This document shows positions 60,501 to 64,000 of a stretch of DNA of 64,000 nucleotides, piece after piece; the first letter of the stretch is position 1; every line of letters begins with the position of its first letter. The position numbers were made by a program, and so were the translations under genes. The stretch covers positions 12,154,872 to 12,218,871 of the forward strand of contig CM044959.1 in assembly GCA_024516035.1 (NCBI GenBank), written 5' to 3'. The notes under the pieces were generated by a model. The model had not been told where the DNA came from, did no database searches, and saw only the letters and a list, made by a program, of their open reading frames with translations. The stretch is from Bactericera cockerelli (lineage: Eukaryota > Arthropoda > Insecta > Hemiptera > Triozidae).

Positions 60501-62906
60501 CATTATTTGTCTGTATATAGGTATGTTTTACTAATAAAGAGTTTCTAAATAAATAAATAAAATTACGAGTAAATCCAAGTAGCGTAGGCGCCCTGAACCA
60601 GTCTCCTTTACATACCAGGCAAAGGTGAGAGGAGGAGGCACAACGTCTATGAGTAACTCGTCATGGTGGATTCTCTTCTGCGCTATGTTGTCCCGACCCC
60701 ACCGCTGAATACACATCAGATGGAAGAAACAGAAGCACCCTTTGCAACTCCAGATCTTTAAAAGAAGAAATACATTACTATTAATCAAGTGAAAAGTTAT
60801 TTTAAGTTAATTTTAAGCATTTTTTGTTCTTTGTAATTGTAACTATTGACATGTGAACAACTTTTATGTTCAGAACCGACCTCAGTAGCTTGATCGATAA
60901 GGCAGTGGACTAGTAACCTGGAGGTCGGTGGTTTAAGTCCCGGTTTCAGTTTGAGTAGTTGTGATATCACAAAAGTGATGAACACAGATATGATAACTTT
61001 TATGGTTAGTAACACGAAATAAATTTGATTTGATTTGATCTAGAGAAAAAAAACTGCCAAACAATTATGTGTGACTTTAAAGAGGAGCCAACGTTGATGG
61101 CACTTTAAATGTAATGGTTCTCGTATTATACCCGAAGTTTAGCAACTTCCAGTGAGGTGAAGATGTGATGCTGGCATTCCGGTCCAACCCAGGCTGGGTG
61201 AGGTTGATGTGGATAGCAGTTTTGTGAGTTTTCTGCAAACGGAGAGTAACACCCCCGTCGTGATATGATCATTGAATGGAACCAAAATTAAAAAAAAAAA
61301 AGATAAAGAAAATATCTCAGAATTTAGAGTCAATACTACCCAACCCATGCATATTAAGCGACTTTGTGAATTTCAGCAATTTAATGAATGTTTTGTAATA
61401 TTAATTACAAAAGTCTTGAATTTGAAAATTTTTTGAATGAATTCTGATGTTAAAAAGACATTACAGACAGATAAAAATACAACTACAAAATCAAATTTAA
61501 TATTTTTTTAATAATGAAATTTATTATAGGGCAAGGATTTCGATTTTTATAGACTGCTCTTTTAAAAAAAAATATATATATGTATCTTACAGCATCAGAT
61601 CTGCGGATGCTAGCAATGCAGATGAGGCACACGGCTGAACCACTGGTGAATGCATCGTTCAAATACTTGCTTGTCTTTCCCAGGTTCTCATTATCACCTC
61701 CTGTTTTCTTGTATGAATCCAAGAGTTTACCTGAGGAATGAAGCGTTGATTAATTAATGCAATCATATTGTTTCCTTACCCAAAGAATTAGCTTGGTGAT
61801 TCACAAAGGGGAAATGCTGCTGCCATCCAAGGAACACTCCCCCACGGAGACAGTTTTGAAGATTTTTTTTATATCTAAACTCGTATATATATATCAGAGA
61901 TGTAATCATATTATGTATATATTTTGTAGCAACTAATTGCAATTCAATATACATAGCTAGATTTGTTTCTAAGATAATTTCAAGGTGTGACACCTATTTT
62001 TCACCTATCTGCAGCAATCATACATCATTCCAATTATTGTTTATTAATACCTAAAGCTAGGTATCAGTTGCTGAATGGCAGCCTTTGTGTAGAGGGGAAA
62101 ATCCTTACTACAACATGGAATGGAACTTAAGGGGACTTTAAACATAGGAATTAGATGGGAGATGTCAGATAGATAGAAGCATAGAAAACACTAACCAGCC
62201 TAGCTAGCTGAAAGATTTCTAAAGGTGTTCTTGAAAAAAGCAAATAATCAAAATACTGTGGGCTGTGACAAACTAAAAATAGATTTGAGAATGTAAGTAA
62301 TTCATTAAAAGAGATAGTCCACACTGAAAAATTACTGAAAAACCTTGTTAGTAAGTAAACAATAACTAACTTTAGTGAAGCTTAGTCAGGTTTAACAGCA
62401 ACTGCTTTTATAAAACAAGGATTCTAAATATTTTTGAAATTTTGTAGGTAAGGGAAGAAATTCAAAAAATGAAACATAGTCATGAGATGAGCATTGTCTT
62501 GTGACTATGTTTAGCATGAACAGAATGTTGGTGTAATAGTGACAAAATTCTACAAACCTACCTTATTTGTATTGTACAAATCTTATGATTTTAAAATTAT
62601 TATTCAGTAAAGTACCTACTATTAATTACCAACAACACTAAGCATACCCATTATGTTATCCAAAGCCTCATTGTCTAAATCTTCTTCCTCAGATGATGAG
62701 AGATACTCATTGTTCTCCAAGTTTTGTTTGATGACTGATGAGAACTTGGCCTGAGCTTCCAAAAACTTAGGATGAACATGTTGCTGGTTATTCACAGCTT
62801 TAGTGTGAAGTGCTGGCTGATTGCTTGCACTGGACCCGCTGGTTTCACCATTAGTAGCAGAAGGCTCTCCTTCTGTGGGAGCTTTTTTCTTCTTTTTCTT
62901 TACCAT
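42352..62906 (-). CDS. NFXL1: NF-X1-type zinc finger protein NFXL1 (whole gene, 13 coding exons)
   Basis: Thirteen exons on the minus strand, each bounded by AG/GT sites with matching phases, join into 877 codons ending in TAG at 42354-42352; vertebrate NFXL1 is of similar length (about 900 aa). Seen in order: a lysine-rich start ([10 protein letters not shown]), an acidic serine stretch, a RING/PHD-like domain (CLICIAS near residue 120, closing with CPKCR near 180), about eleven NF-X1 fingers of the C-x3-C...CG-H-x-C...CH...C-x2-C type through residue ~790, a charged helical segment ([16 protein letters not shown], ~798-825), and a hydrophobic C-terminal segment (~852-873), as in NFXL1 but not NFX1. 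Family knowledge: a membrane-anchored zinc-finger protein with a putative E3-ligase or nucleic-acid-binding role; the function here is inferred. Exons 5, 6, 10, 11 and 12 are very GC-rich in an AT-rich setting. Intron 7 is 6.5 kb, the others 0.3-1.9 kb. Confidence 0.96.
42699..42931 (-). repeat. SINE family A (tRNA-like, TTGCA loop)
   Basis: On the minus strand: GTCACCGTGGC..GAGTGAGTTAGC head, CATTGCACGCACGGTGA anticodon region, then a ~170-bp body ending CACAAAGAAACAC. This copy lacks ~25 bp between head and body. NFXL1 intron 12. Confidence 0.8.
42955..43125. repeat. variable tandem repeat with (AAT)n linkers, 4 copies
   Basis: GCTGGTTAAATGTTTTGTCA occurs with start points at 42969, 43014, 43061 and 43094, separated by ATT/AAT runs of different length. 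Located in NFXL1 intron 12. Confidence 0.85.
43157..43432 (+). repeat. interspersed repeat C with (CAA)n tail
   Basis: From CTGGCTGGGGACGTTAAAC through GGCTAGCTTGCAGTTTCCTA and GAAATATGTGGTTCAGGACG to AGCTGGCTACAACAACAACA. Same family as 56911 and the split copy at 44648/45379. It ends 5 bp before exon 12. Confidence 0.8.
43437..43634 (-). CDS. NFXL1: NFXL1 coding exon 12 (finger 11 and post-finger segment)
   Basis: AACAG acceptor; [17 protein letters not shown] is the last finger, followed by [17 protein letters not shown] and a [14 protein letters not shown] linker that resembles the family's C-terminal KCPCKR...ECDTTC region. Donor GTATGA, phase 0. Confidence 0.95.
43852..44061 (+). repeat. 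SINE family B (GTCCCGGTAGCTCAGTGG head)
   Basis: tRNA-like head with B box GTGTTCAAACCCC, tail ATTTGGGATTTTTACCACAT and GGAATAATGGGACT, ending in (ATT)n. NFXL1 intron 11. Confidence 0.8.
44648..45445 (+). repeat. interspersed repeat C, split by a mariner MITE and more
   Basis: Left part 44648-44714 (CTCGCTAGAGGACTATAAAT ... CCTAAGGGTTTAAT), right part from about 45379 (TGGCTTATAAAGAAAAGTCC). Between them lie the mariner MITE (44721-45163) and ~215 bp of other sequence with a (TTTG)n run. Confidence 0.75.
44721..45163. mobile_element. mariner-like MITE, long inverted repeats
   Basis: 443 bp with ~130-bp inverted repeats beginning TACAGGG-GGTCCAGAAAGT, flanked by TA on both sides. Terminal sequence and TA target are typical of Tc1/mariner. 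No transposase. It sits inside an older interspersed repeat in NFXL1 intron 11. Confidence 0.85.
45540..45776 (-). CDS. NFXL1: NFXL1 coding exon 11 (finger 10)
   Basis: TACCCAG acceptor; [14 protein letters not shown], then finger 10 with Pro-rich [17 protein letters not shown] and the segment [15 protein letters not shown]. Donor GTGAGT after CPKP, phase 0. One of the most GC-rich exons. Confidence 0.95.
45881..46098 (+). repeat. ~144-bp repeat unit carrying the hammerhead motif, with hairpin
   Basis: The segment starting ACATCTAATACAACTTCTCA (45909) recurs at 46053, a 144-bp period, with the hammerhead between. Upstream, 45881-45901 is the exact reverse complement of 45909-45929 across an A7 loop. 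The layout (partial dimer of a ribozyme-bearing unit) resembles small hammerhead retroelements. Confidence 0.75.
45982..46042 (+). ncRNA. hammerhead ribozyme motif, complete
   Basis: All core parts are present in order: CUGAUGA (45997-46003); helix II GAGC / loop AAAGAA / GCUC (46004-46017); GAAA (46018-46021); helix III ACA-GC-UGU; cleavage triplet GUC with cut expected after 46029. Helix I closes with UACCUG (45991-45996) against CAGGUA (46030-46035), then CAGAAC (45982-45987) against GUUCUG (46037-46042) after an internal loop. The tiny helix III is the self-complementary ACAGCUGU, which would allow dimer formation, as described for hammerheads of Penelope-like elements. Antisense to NFXL1 intron 10. 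Confidence 0.82.
47102..47331 (-). CDS. NFXL1: NFXL1 coding exon 10 (finger 9)
   Basis: TTCCCAG acceptor; [13 protein letters not shown] matches the family's conserved GPWE segment; then [16 protein letters not shown] and finger 9 ([11 protein letters not shown]). Donor GTGAGT, phase 0. GC-rich. Confidence 0.95.
47399..47695 (+). repeat. SINE family G (Gly-tRNA-like head)
   Basis: GATTAGCTCAGTGGTTAAGC, loop TTGCCAT (GCC as in tRNA-Gly), B box GGGTTTAATCGCC, then a long body through TACTACGGGATGGGCAGG to CTATGAAACACTCATCC. NFXL1 intron 9. Confidence 0.8.
47720..47919 (-). repeat. SINE family B
   Basis: Reverse copy, TATCGCCTTATTTATACTGC to ACTGAGCTACCGGGACA. It follows directly on a family G SINE. 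NFXL1 intron 9. Confidence 0.8.
48383..48517 (+). repeat. Thr-tRNA-like SINE
   Basis: ATCAGTAGCTTGATCGATAA, GGCGGACTTGTAACCAGG, GGTTCAAGTCCCG; tail ACACCACGAAAGTGATTAAC. NFXL1 intron 9. Confidence 0.8.
48719..48888 (-). CDS. NFXL1: NFXL1 coding exon 9 (fingers 7-8)
   Basis: TTCCAG acceptor; translation [12 protein letters not shown]... C-H-F-G-A-C-P-P-C, then [16 protein letters not shown]. Donor GTGGGT, phase 1. The longer finger 7 ([13 protein letters not shown]) is typical of the NFXL1 family at this place. Confidence 0.95.
49078..49322 (+). repeat. SINE family A
   Basis: Full copy: TCACCGTGGCAGAGTGAG, GGTTCGATCCCC B box, GTACTTGGGTGTTCGGGGTC body. NFXL1 intron 8, just before exon 8 on the plus-strand map. 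Confidence 0.85.
49343..49476 (-). CDS. NFXL1: NFXL1 coding exon 8 (finger 6 end, linker)
   Basis: TTCCCAG acceptor; begins [10 protein letters not shown], finishing finger 6 begun in exon 7, and runs to RCTKPC. Donor GTGAGT leaves phase 2 (AA of a Lys codon). It lies 6.5 kb downstream of exon 7. Confidence 0.95.
49971..50175 (+). repeat. SINE family B
   Basis: Full copy, TGTCCCGGTAGCTCAGTGGT to ATAAGGCGATATTATTATT. NFXL1 intron 7. Confidence 0.8.
50180..51400. other. NFXL1 intron 7, unclassified sequence
   Basis: No coding signal. Text such as CGGCGGCGCTTTGGCGGTAC and two GACCTC-containing stretches suggests an old repeat that I cannot name. Confidence 0.4.
51412..51612 (-). repeat. 5S rRNA-derived SINE
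   Basis: Reverse copy: CACGACAGGGGTGTTACCCT, CAGCCTAGGTTGGGCTGGAT, AACATTGGTGATCCTACGAG. NFXL1 intron 7. Confidence 0.75.
51721..51905 (+). repeat. SINE family G, diverged
   Basis: GATTAGCTCTGTGGTGAGA, CTTCAAACCCCAGAG, ACAATACTATTGTGTGTAAG and TTGTGTTGACCTAGAACCTG match the family G body with many changes. Confidence 0.55.
52152..52432 (-). repeat. SINE family A
   Basis: Full copy in reverse orientation (GGGAATCGAACCCAGGTCAC). NFXL1 intron 7. Confidence 0.85.
52456..53044. mobile_element. hAT-like MITE in NFXL1 intron 7
   Basis: About 590 bp with ends ...TGATGTAC and GTACATCA..., flanked by TAGTTAT on both sides (52449-52455 and 53045-53051). The inner arms are rich in short palindromes of GGGTATTTACC/GGTAAATACCC type. 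No coding sequence. Confidence 0.7.
53724..54000 (+). repeat. SINE family A
   Basis: Full copy, AGTCACAGTGGCCGAGTGAG to ATAACACAAAGAAACAC. NFXL1 intron 7. Confidence 0.85.
54338..54864. repeat. 252-bp-arm inverted repeat with 23-bp spacer
   Basis: 54338-54589 and 54613-54864 are reverse complements with no indel (pairing sum constant at 109202 at both ends) and only about one mismatch seen. The spacer is 54590-54612. Both arms therefore show the same translated frame in opposite directions. It lies in NFXL1 intron 7, so the pre-mRNA could fold into a long hairpin. Confidence 0.92.
54905..55035 (-). repeat. SINE family B, partial
   Basis: GTTTCGAACCCACGACCTC and CCCAAATGGGAGGATAA present; the end is replaced by GTAACAAGTAGCGTTACAAG just before the 47-bp array. 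Confidence 0.7.
55069..56021 (-). repeat. 47-bp minisatellite, 20 copies, from NFXL1 exon 7/intron 7 boundary
   Basis: Twenty 47-bp units (55069-56008) plus a 13-bp partial unit. Read on the minus strand each unit is GTGTGGACGAACC + 30 nt of exon 7 + GTGA. So 43 nt of exon and the first 4 nt of the intron were amplified, and every unit recreates CAG/GTGAGT. By position from the plus-strand left end, units 9 and 12 have GTAAGT and unit 5 has GCGAGT. Differences between units are single bases (G/A/C at one site, A/C beside the donor). Confidence 0.97.
55979..56191 (-). CDS. NFXL1: NFXL1 coding exon 7 (fingers 5-6; 3' end heads a minisatellite)
   Basis: CCCCAG acceptor; 71 codons from CLERIVKRC to GSHKCTQ. 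The first available donor, CAG/GTGAGT at 55978, keeps phase 0 with exon 8 and rejoins finger 6 (CGSHKCTQ + [10 protein letters not shown]). The last 43 nt of this exon plus the first 4 nt of the intron form the unit of the 20-copy array that follows. Use of the next donor would add 47 nt and shift the frame. Reading on through the array in the coding frame gives a TGA at the second donor (AGG TGA), so the first donor is the only one I find that restores the protein. Confidence 0.93.
56316..56438 (+). repeat. interspersed repeat D
   Basis: TTGGCTTGGTTCTGGGGGCC to GTTCACGATGACGCCACCC, preceded by a fragment of repeat C. NFXL1 intron 6. Confidence 0.8.
56703..57266 (-). repeat. SINE family A, split by a later insertion
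   Basis: The body lies at 56703-56905 and the tRNA-like head at 57190-57266, with a 280-bp plus-strand repeat between them. The CCTACCC motif occurs at both insertion edges. Confidence 0.85.
56911..57189 (+). repeat. interspersed repeat C, inserted into a family A SINE
   Basis: TGGCTGGGGGACTTTAAACA to CTGGCTACAACAACAACAAC; interrupts the SINE at 56703-57266, so it is younger than that SINE copy. Confidence 0.85.
57320..57550 (-). CDS. NFXL1: NFXL1 coding exon 6 (fingers 3-4)
   Basis: CTCACAG acceptor; 77 codons, LCPRLVSC to SACGQ; donor GTTAGT, phase 0. Carries finger 3 (C-N-I-H-T-C...C-H-R-G-A-C-P-P-C) and most of finger 4 ([11 protein letters not shown]). Strongly GC-rich. Confidence 0.95.
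57985..58110 (+). repeat. tandem fragments of repeat C 5' end
   Basis: GGGGGACTATAAACA... recurs four times at ~30-40-bp spacing (AAACAGGGAGTAGACCAG three times), beginning with a G13 run. NFXL1 intron 5. Confidence 0.75.
58111..58242 (+). repeat. interspersed repeat D
   Basis: Same as 56316, again directly after a repeat C fragment, so C 5'-fragment + D may be one composite element. NFXL1 intron 5. Confidence 0.8.
58243..58410 (+). repeat. SINE family G, 3'-truncated
   Basis: GTTAAGCACTCGCTTGCCAT, GGGTTCGATCCCCC, then the body as far as TCTCGCCC. It joins a (ATT)n run and the 3' end of a LINE-like repeat. Confidence 0.75.
58653..58829 (-). CDS. NFXL1: NFXL1 coding exon 5 (finger 2)
   Basis: CTGCAG acceptor; 59 codons from DWTCSKQC to EWQCDK; donor GTAAGG, phase 0. 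Contains finger 2 (C-G-V-H-K-C...C-H-L-G-P-C) and the first Cys of finger 3. GC-rich compared with flanking introns. Confidence 0.95.
58900..59400. repeat. LINE-like 3' end in NFXL1 intron 4
   Basis: AT-rich sequence ending TTACAATAAATAAATACATT then (GAATTGAAATT)n, typical of the 3' tail of non-LTR elements. A pyrimidine run precedes it (59190-59280). Confidence 0.45.
59478..59655 (-). repeat. 5S-derived SINE tail
   Basis: Tail part only (GTTTTAACGTCC ... GGGGGTTTTACCCTCC ... CACCCAGCCTGGGT). Head-to-head with the next copy. NFXL1 intron 4. Confidence 0.7.
59690..59958 (+). repeat. 5S rRNA-derived SINE, best-preserved head
   Basis: CACTAAAGTTAAGCAACATC and TTAGGACTTGGATGAGTGAC closely match the 3' half of animal 5S rRNA; the tail runs to AAGCGACGATAAACCC. 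NFXL1 intron 4. Confidence 0.85.
60045..60306 (-). CDS. NFXL1: NFXL1 coding exon 4 (RING end, finger 1)
   Basis: Opens by completing C-P-K-C-R, the last ligands of the RING-like domain, then Y-L-C-F-C-G, the conserved [12 protein letters not shown] segment and finger 1 ([18 protein letters not shown]). Donor GTAAGT after RCSNK, phase 0. Confidence 0.96.
60616..60755 (-). CDS. NFXL1: NFXL1 coding exon 3 (RING/PHD-like core)
   Basis: Follows an AAAG acceptor; begins [12 protein letters not shown], the Cys/His core, then C-I-Q-R-W. Donor GTATGT splits a Cys codon (phase 2) that is completed by the T opening exon 4. Confidence 0.95.
60874..61040 (+). repeat. Thr-tRNA-like SINE
   Basis: Same family; tail GTGATATCACAAAAGTGATG and (TTTGA)n-like end. 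NFXL1 intron 2. Confidence 0.8.
61088..61285 (+). repeat. 5S rRNA-derived SINE, diverged
   Basis: CCCGAAGTTTAGCAACTTCC, then GATGCTGGCATTCCGGTCCA tail. NFXL1 intron 2. Confidence 0.7.
61591..61730 (-). CDS. NFXL1: NFXL1 coding exon 2 (start of RING/PHD-like domain)
   Basis: Acceptor CTCAG, donor GTAAGA, 140 nt, leaving phase 0. The translation starts GKLLDSYKK and ends with C-L-I-C-I-A-S, the first zinc-ligand pair of the RING/PHD-like domain, which matches the NFXL1 family closely. Confidence 0.95.
61745..62630 (-). other. NFXL1 intron 1
   Basis: Ordinary AT-rich intron; no repeat family recognised. Confidence 0.7.
62648..62906 (-). CDS. NFXL1: NFXL1 coding exon 1 (residues 1-86)
   Basis: ATG at 62906-62904 opens [10 protein letters not shown]. 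An acceptor-like TTTCAG ends 8 nt upstream of the ATG, so a separate non-coding 5' exon probably lies further upstream; I could not place it. The exon carries low-complexity Ser/Asn/Gln sequence and an acidic run (SSSEEED). The donor GTATGC (62647) splits a Gly codon (phase 1). Confidence 0.93.
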
Positions 62907-62919
62907 GATAGGACCTGAA

Positions 62920-63760
62920 ATATTAAAAAAAAGACATAAATTAATAAAATAAAATTATTGCTGCAGTGGGAATTGAACTTGCAACTTAATGGTTTTAAGA
63001 TGAAAAGTGCGCTGGCTTACATAAAATAAAACAGCATTTGATTGAGGGGGATTTCTAGTAGTGTCACACAGACAGAGCTCAGTAGTTCTGCTTGGATACA
63101 TAGAAGAACAGCTGATTCCCACTATCATTATTTTTTGTTCAATTGTCTAATGCTTTTGGTGAAACTTAGGTTATTGAATAAATAAATGTGTTTCTTTGTG
63201 TTATTGTATCACAATATTAGTGGGTAGTGTAGAGTTATAGGACTTATTCCATATTTTTTAATGTACAAATATCTAACTTTTGCCTATAATTCTGTCACTG
63301 GTTGCTGCTCACATTAAAGCAGCTTCTTATTTTTCCTCACAAGGTTTGTTTATTCTATTGACTAAGTGAGTTTGTGTTAGGGTTTAACGTCACTTTTGTG
63401 TGATCTTCCATGTAAGATAATGTGTGTTATTTCAGTAGATTCCTATTGAAAAGTAGAAGCTGTTCTTGTTTCATAAATTTAATACATTTAAAGACAGTTA
63501 AAAAACCTTTGTAATACCTCTATGGTGCAAGTCTCAGATTGCATACTTTGTTGGATGGGGAAAACTGATGCTATGCAATGACTTTAGTTATTAATTTTGG
63601 CTATTAATTTCACCCTTAGTCTAGGGTTAGCAGACTAAGGTTGAAATAATAAAACCTCTCTCTAAAAATAAGCAAGTATTTTTATGTTACCTCTGAACTT
63701 ACAAATTCCAGAGCCAACAAAAAATGTATTCAAAATGTAGCAATAGTACTATATGGGGGG
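62920..63760. other. NFXL1 5' flank
   Basis: Contains an old SINE body (63189-63345) and a possible tRNA-like B box (GGGAATTGAACTTGC, minus) near 62968-62982. No promoter or 5'UTR exon can be assigned. Confidence 0.5.
63189..63345 (-). repeat. SINE family A, body only, old copy
   Basis: Diverged: TTTCTTTGTGTTATTGTATC to CACATTAAAGCAGCTTC; the tRNA-like head is missing. Upstream flank of NFXL1. Confidence 0.7.
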
Positions 63761-63767
63761 TACTAGC

Positions 63768-63880
63768 ATCTCTACTACGGGATGGGCAGGCTACAACACA
63801 GACCCTAAGCGTTTTCAGTAGCTGCTGTTTCATGCCTACAAAATGGAAAAGGCCATGAAACACTCATACTTCAACAACAA
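63768..63880 (+). repeat. SINE family G, 3' body only
   Basis: TACTACGGGATGGGCAGGCT to GAAACACTCATACTTCAA matches the last third of the copy at 47399. Confidence 0.7.
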
Positions 63881-64000
63881 AAAATCTTGTACAAACCAAC
63901 TACAAATTTGATTTGTTGGAGACTTTGGTTAAAATTCTTCTTTTTGTCTTACCTGTTTATTCTACACTCATATCAAACCAAATTTAACACGATGAACGTG

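Overview
This is a stretch of animal genomic DNA, most likely from an arthropod (probably an insect; the species cannot be fixed from sequence). It is AT-rich and intron-rich, packed with tRNA- and 5S-derived SINEs, MITEs and one LTR element. It has a 100-base N gap at 33196-33295, so it comes from a draft assembly.

Two real genes can be supported. On the minus strand, 62906 down to 42352, is a complete 13-coding-exon gene for an NF-X1-type zinc-finger protein orthologous to NFXL1. It has an N-terminal RING/PHD-like domain, about 11 NF-X1 fingers, a charged coiled segment and a C-terminal membrane anchor. All splice sites and phases join into 877 codons without a break. On the plus strand, parts of a discoidin domain receptor tyrosine kinase (Ddr) are visible: one discoidin-domain exon (14615-14720), a damaged activation-loop exon (34453-34584) and the final kinase exon (35163-35516). 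The middle of that receptor was not found; it would have to lie in a stretch where the sequence itself looks unreliable.

Layout: 1-14.3 kb is mostly non-coding, with a 1.05-kb TIR element, a fragment of a reverse-transcriptase-element protein (12.8-13.1 kb) and weak coding-like fragments on the minus strand at 4-8 kb that I do not recognise. 14.6-35.5 kb is the Ddr interval, with GA/CT low-complexity blocks, a 2.38-kb internally deleted Ty3/gypsy-like LTR element with target-site duplication, and a block of run-extended, error-like sequence (about 19-26.7 kb and 33.3-34.5 kb). 35.6-41.9 kb is intergenic, with MITEs and SINEs. 42.3-62.9 kb is NFXL1, its introns filled with nested SINEs and MITEs. 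62.9-64 kb is its 5' flank.

The most unusual observations are: (1) a 20-copy, 47-bp tandem array built from the last 43 nt of NFXL1 exon 7 plus the first 4 nt of its intron, so the splice donor is copied about 20 times; (2) a second, independent tandem amplification of the last coding exon and 3'UTR of the same gene; (3) two copies of a hammerhead self-cleaving ribozyme motif inside a ~144-nt repeat unit; (4) a 252-bp-arm, near-perfect inverted repeat inside NFXL1 intron 7.
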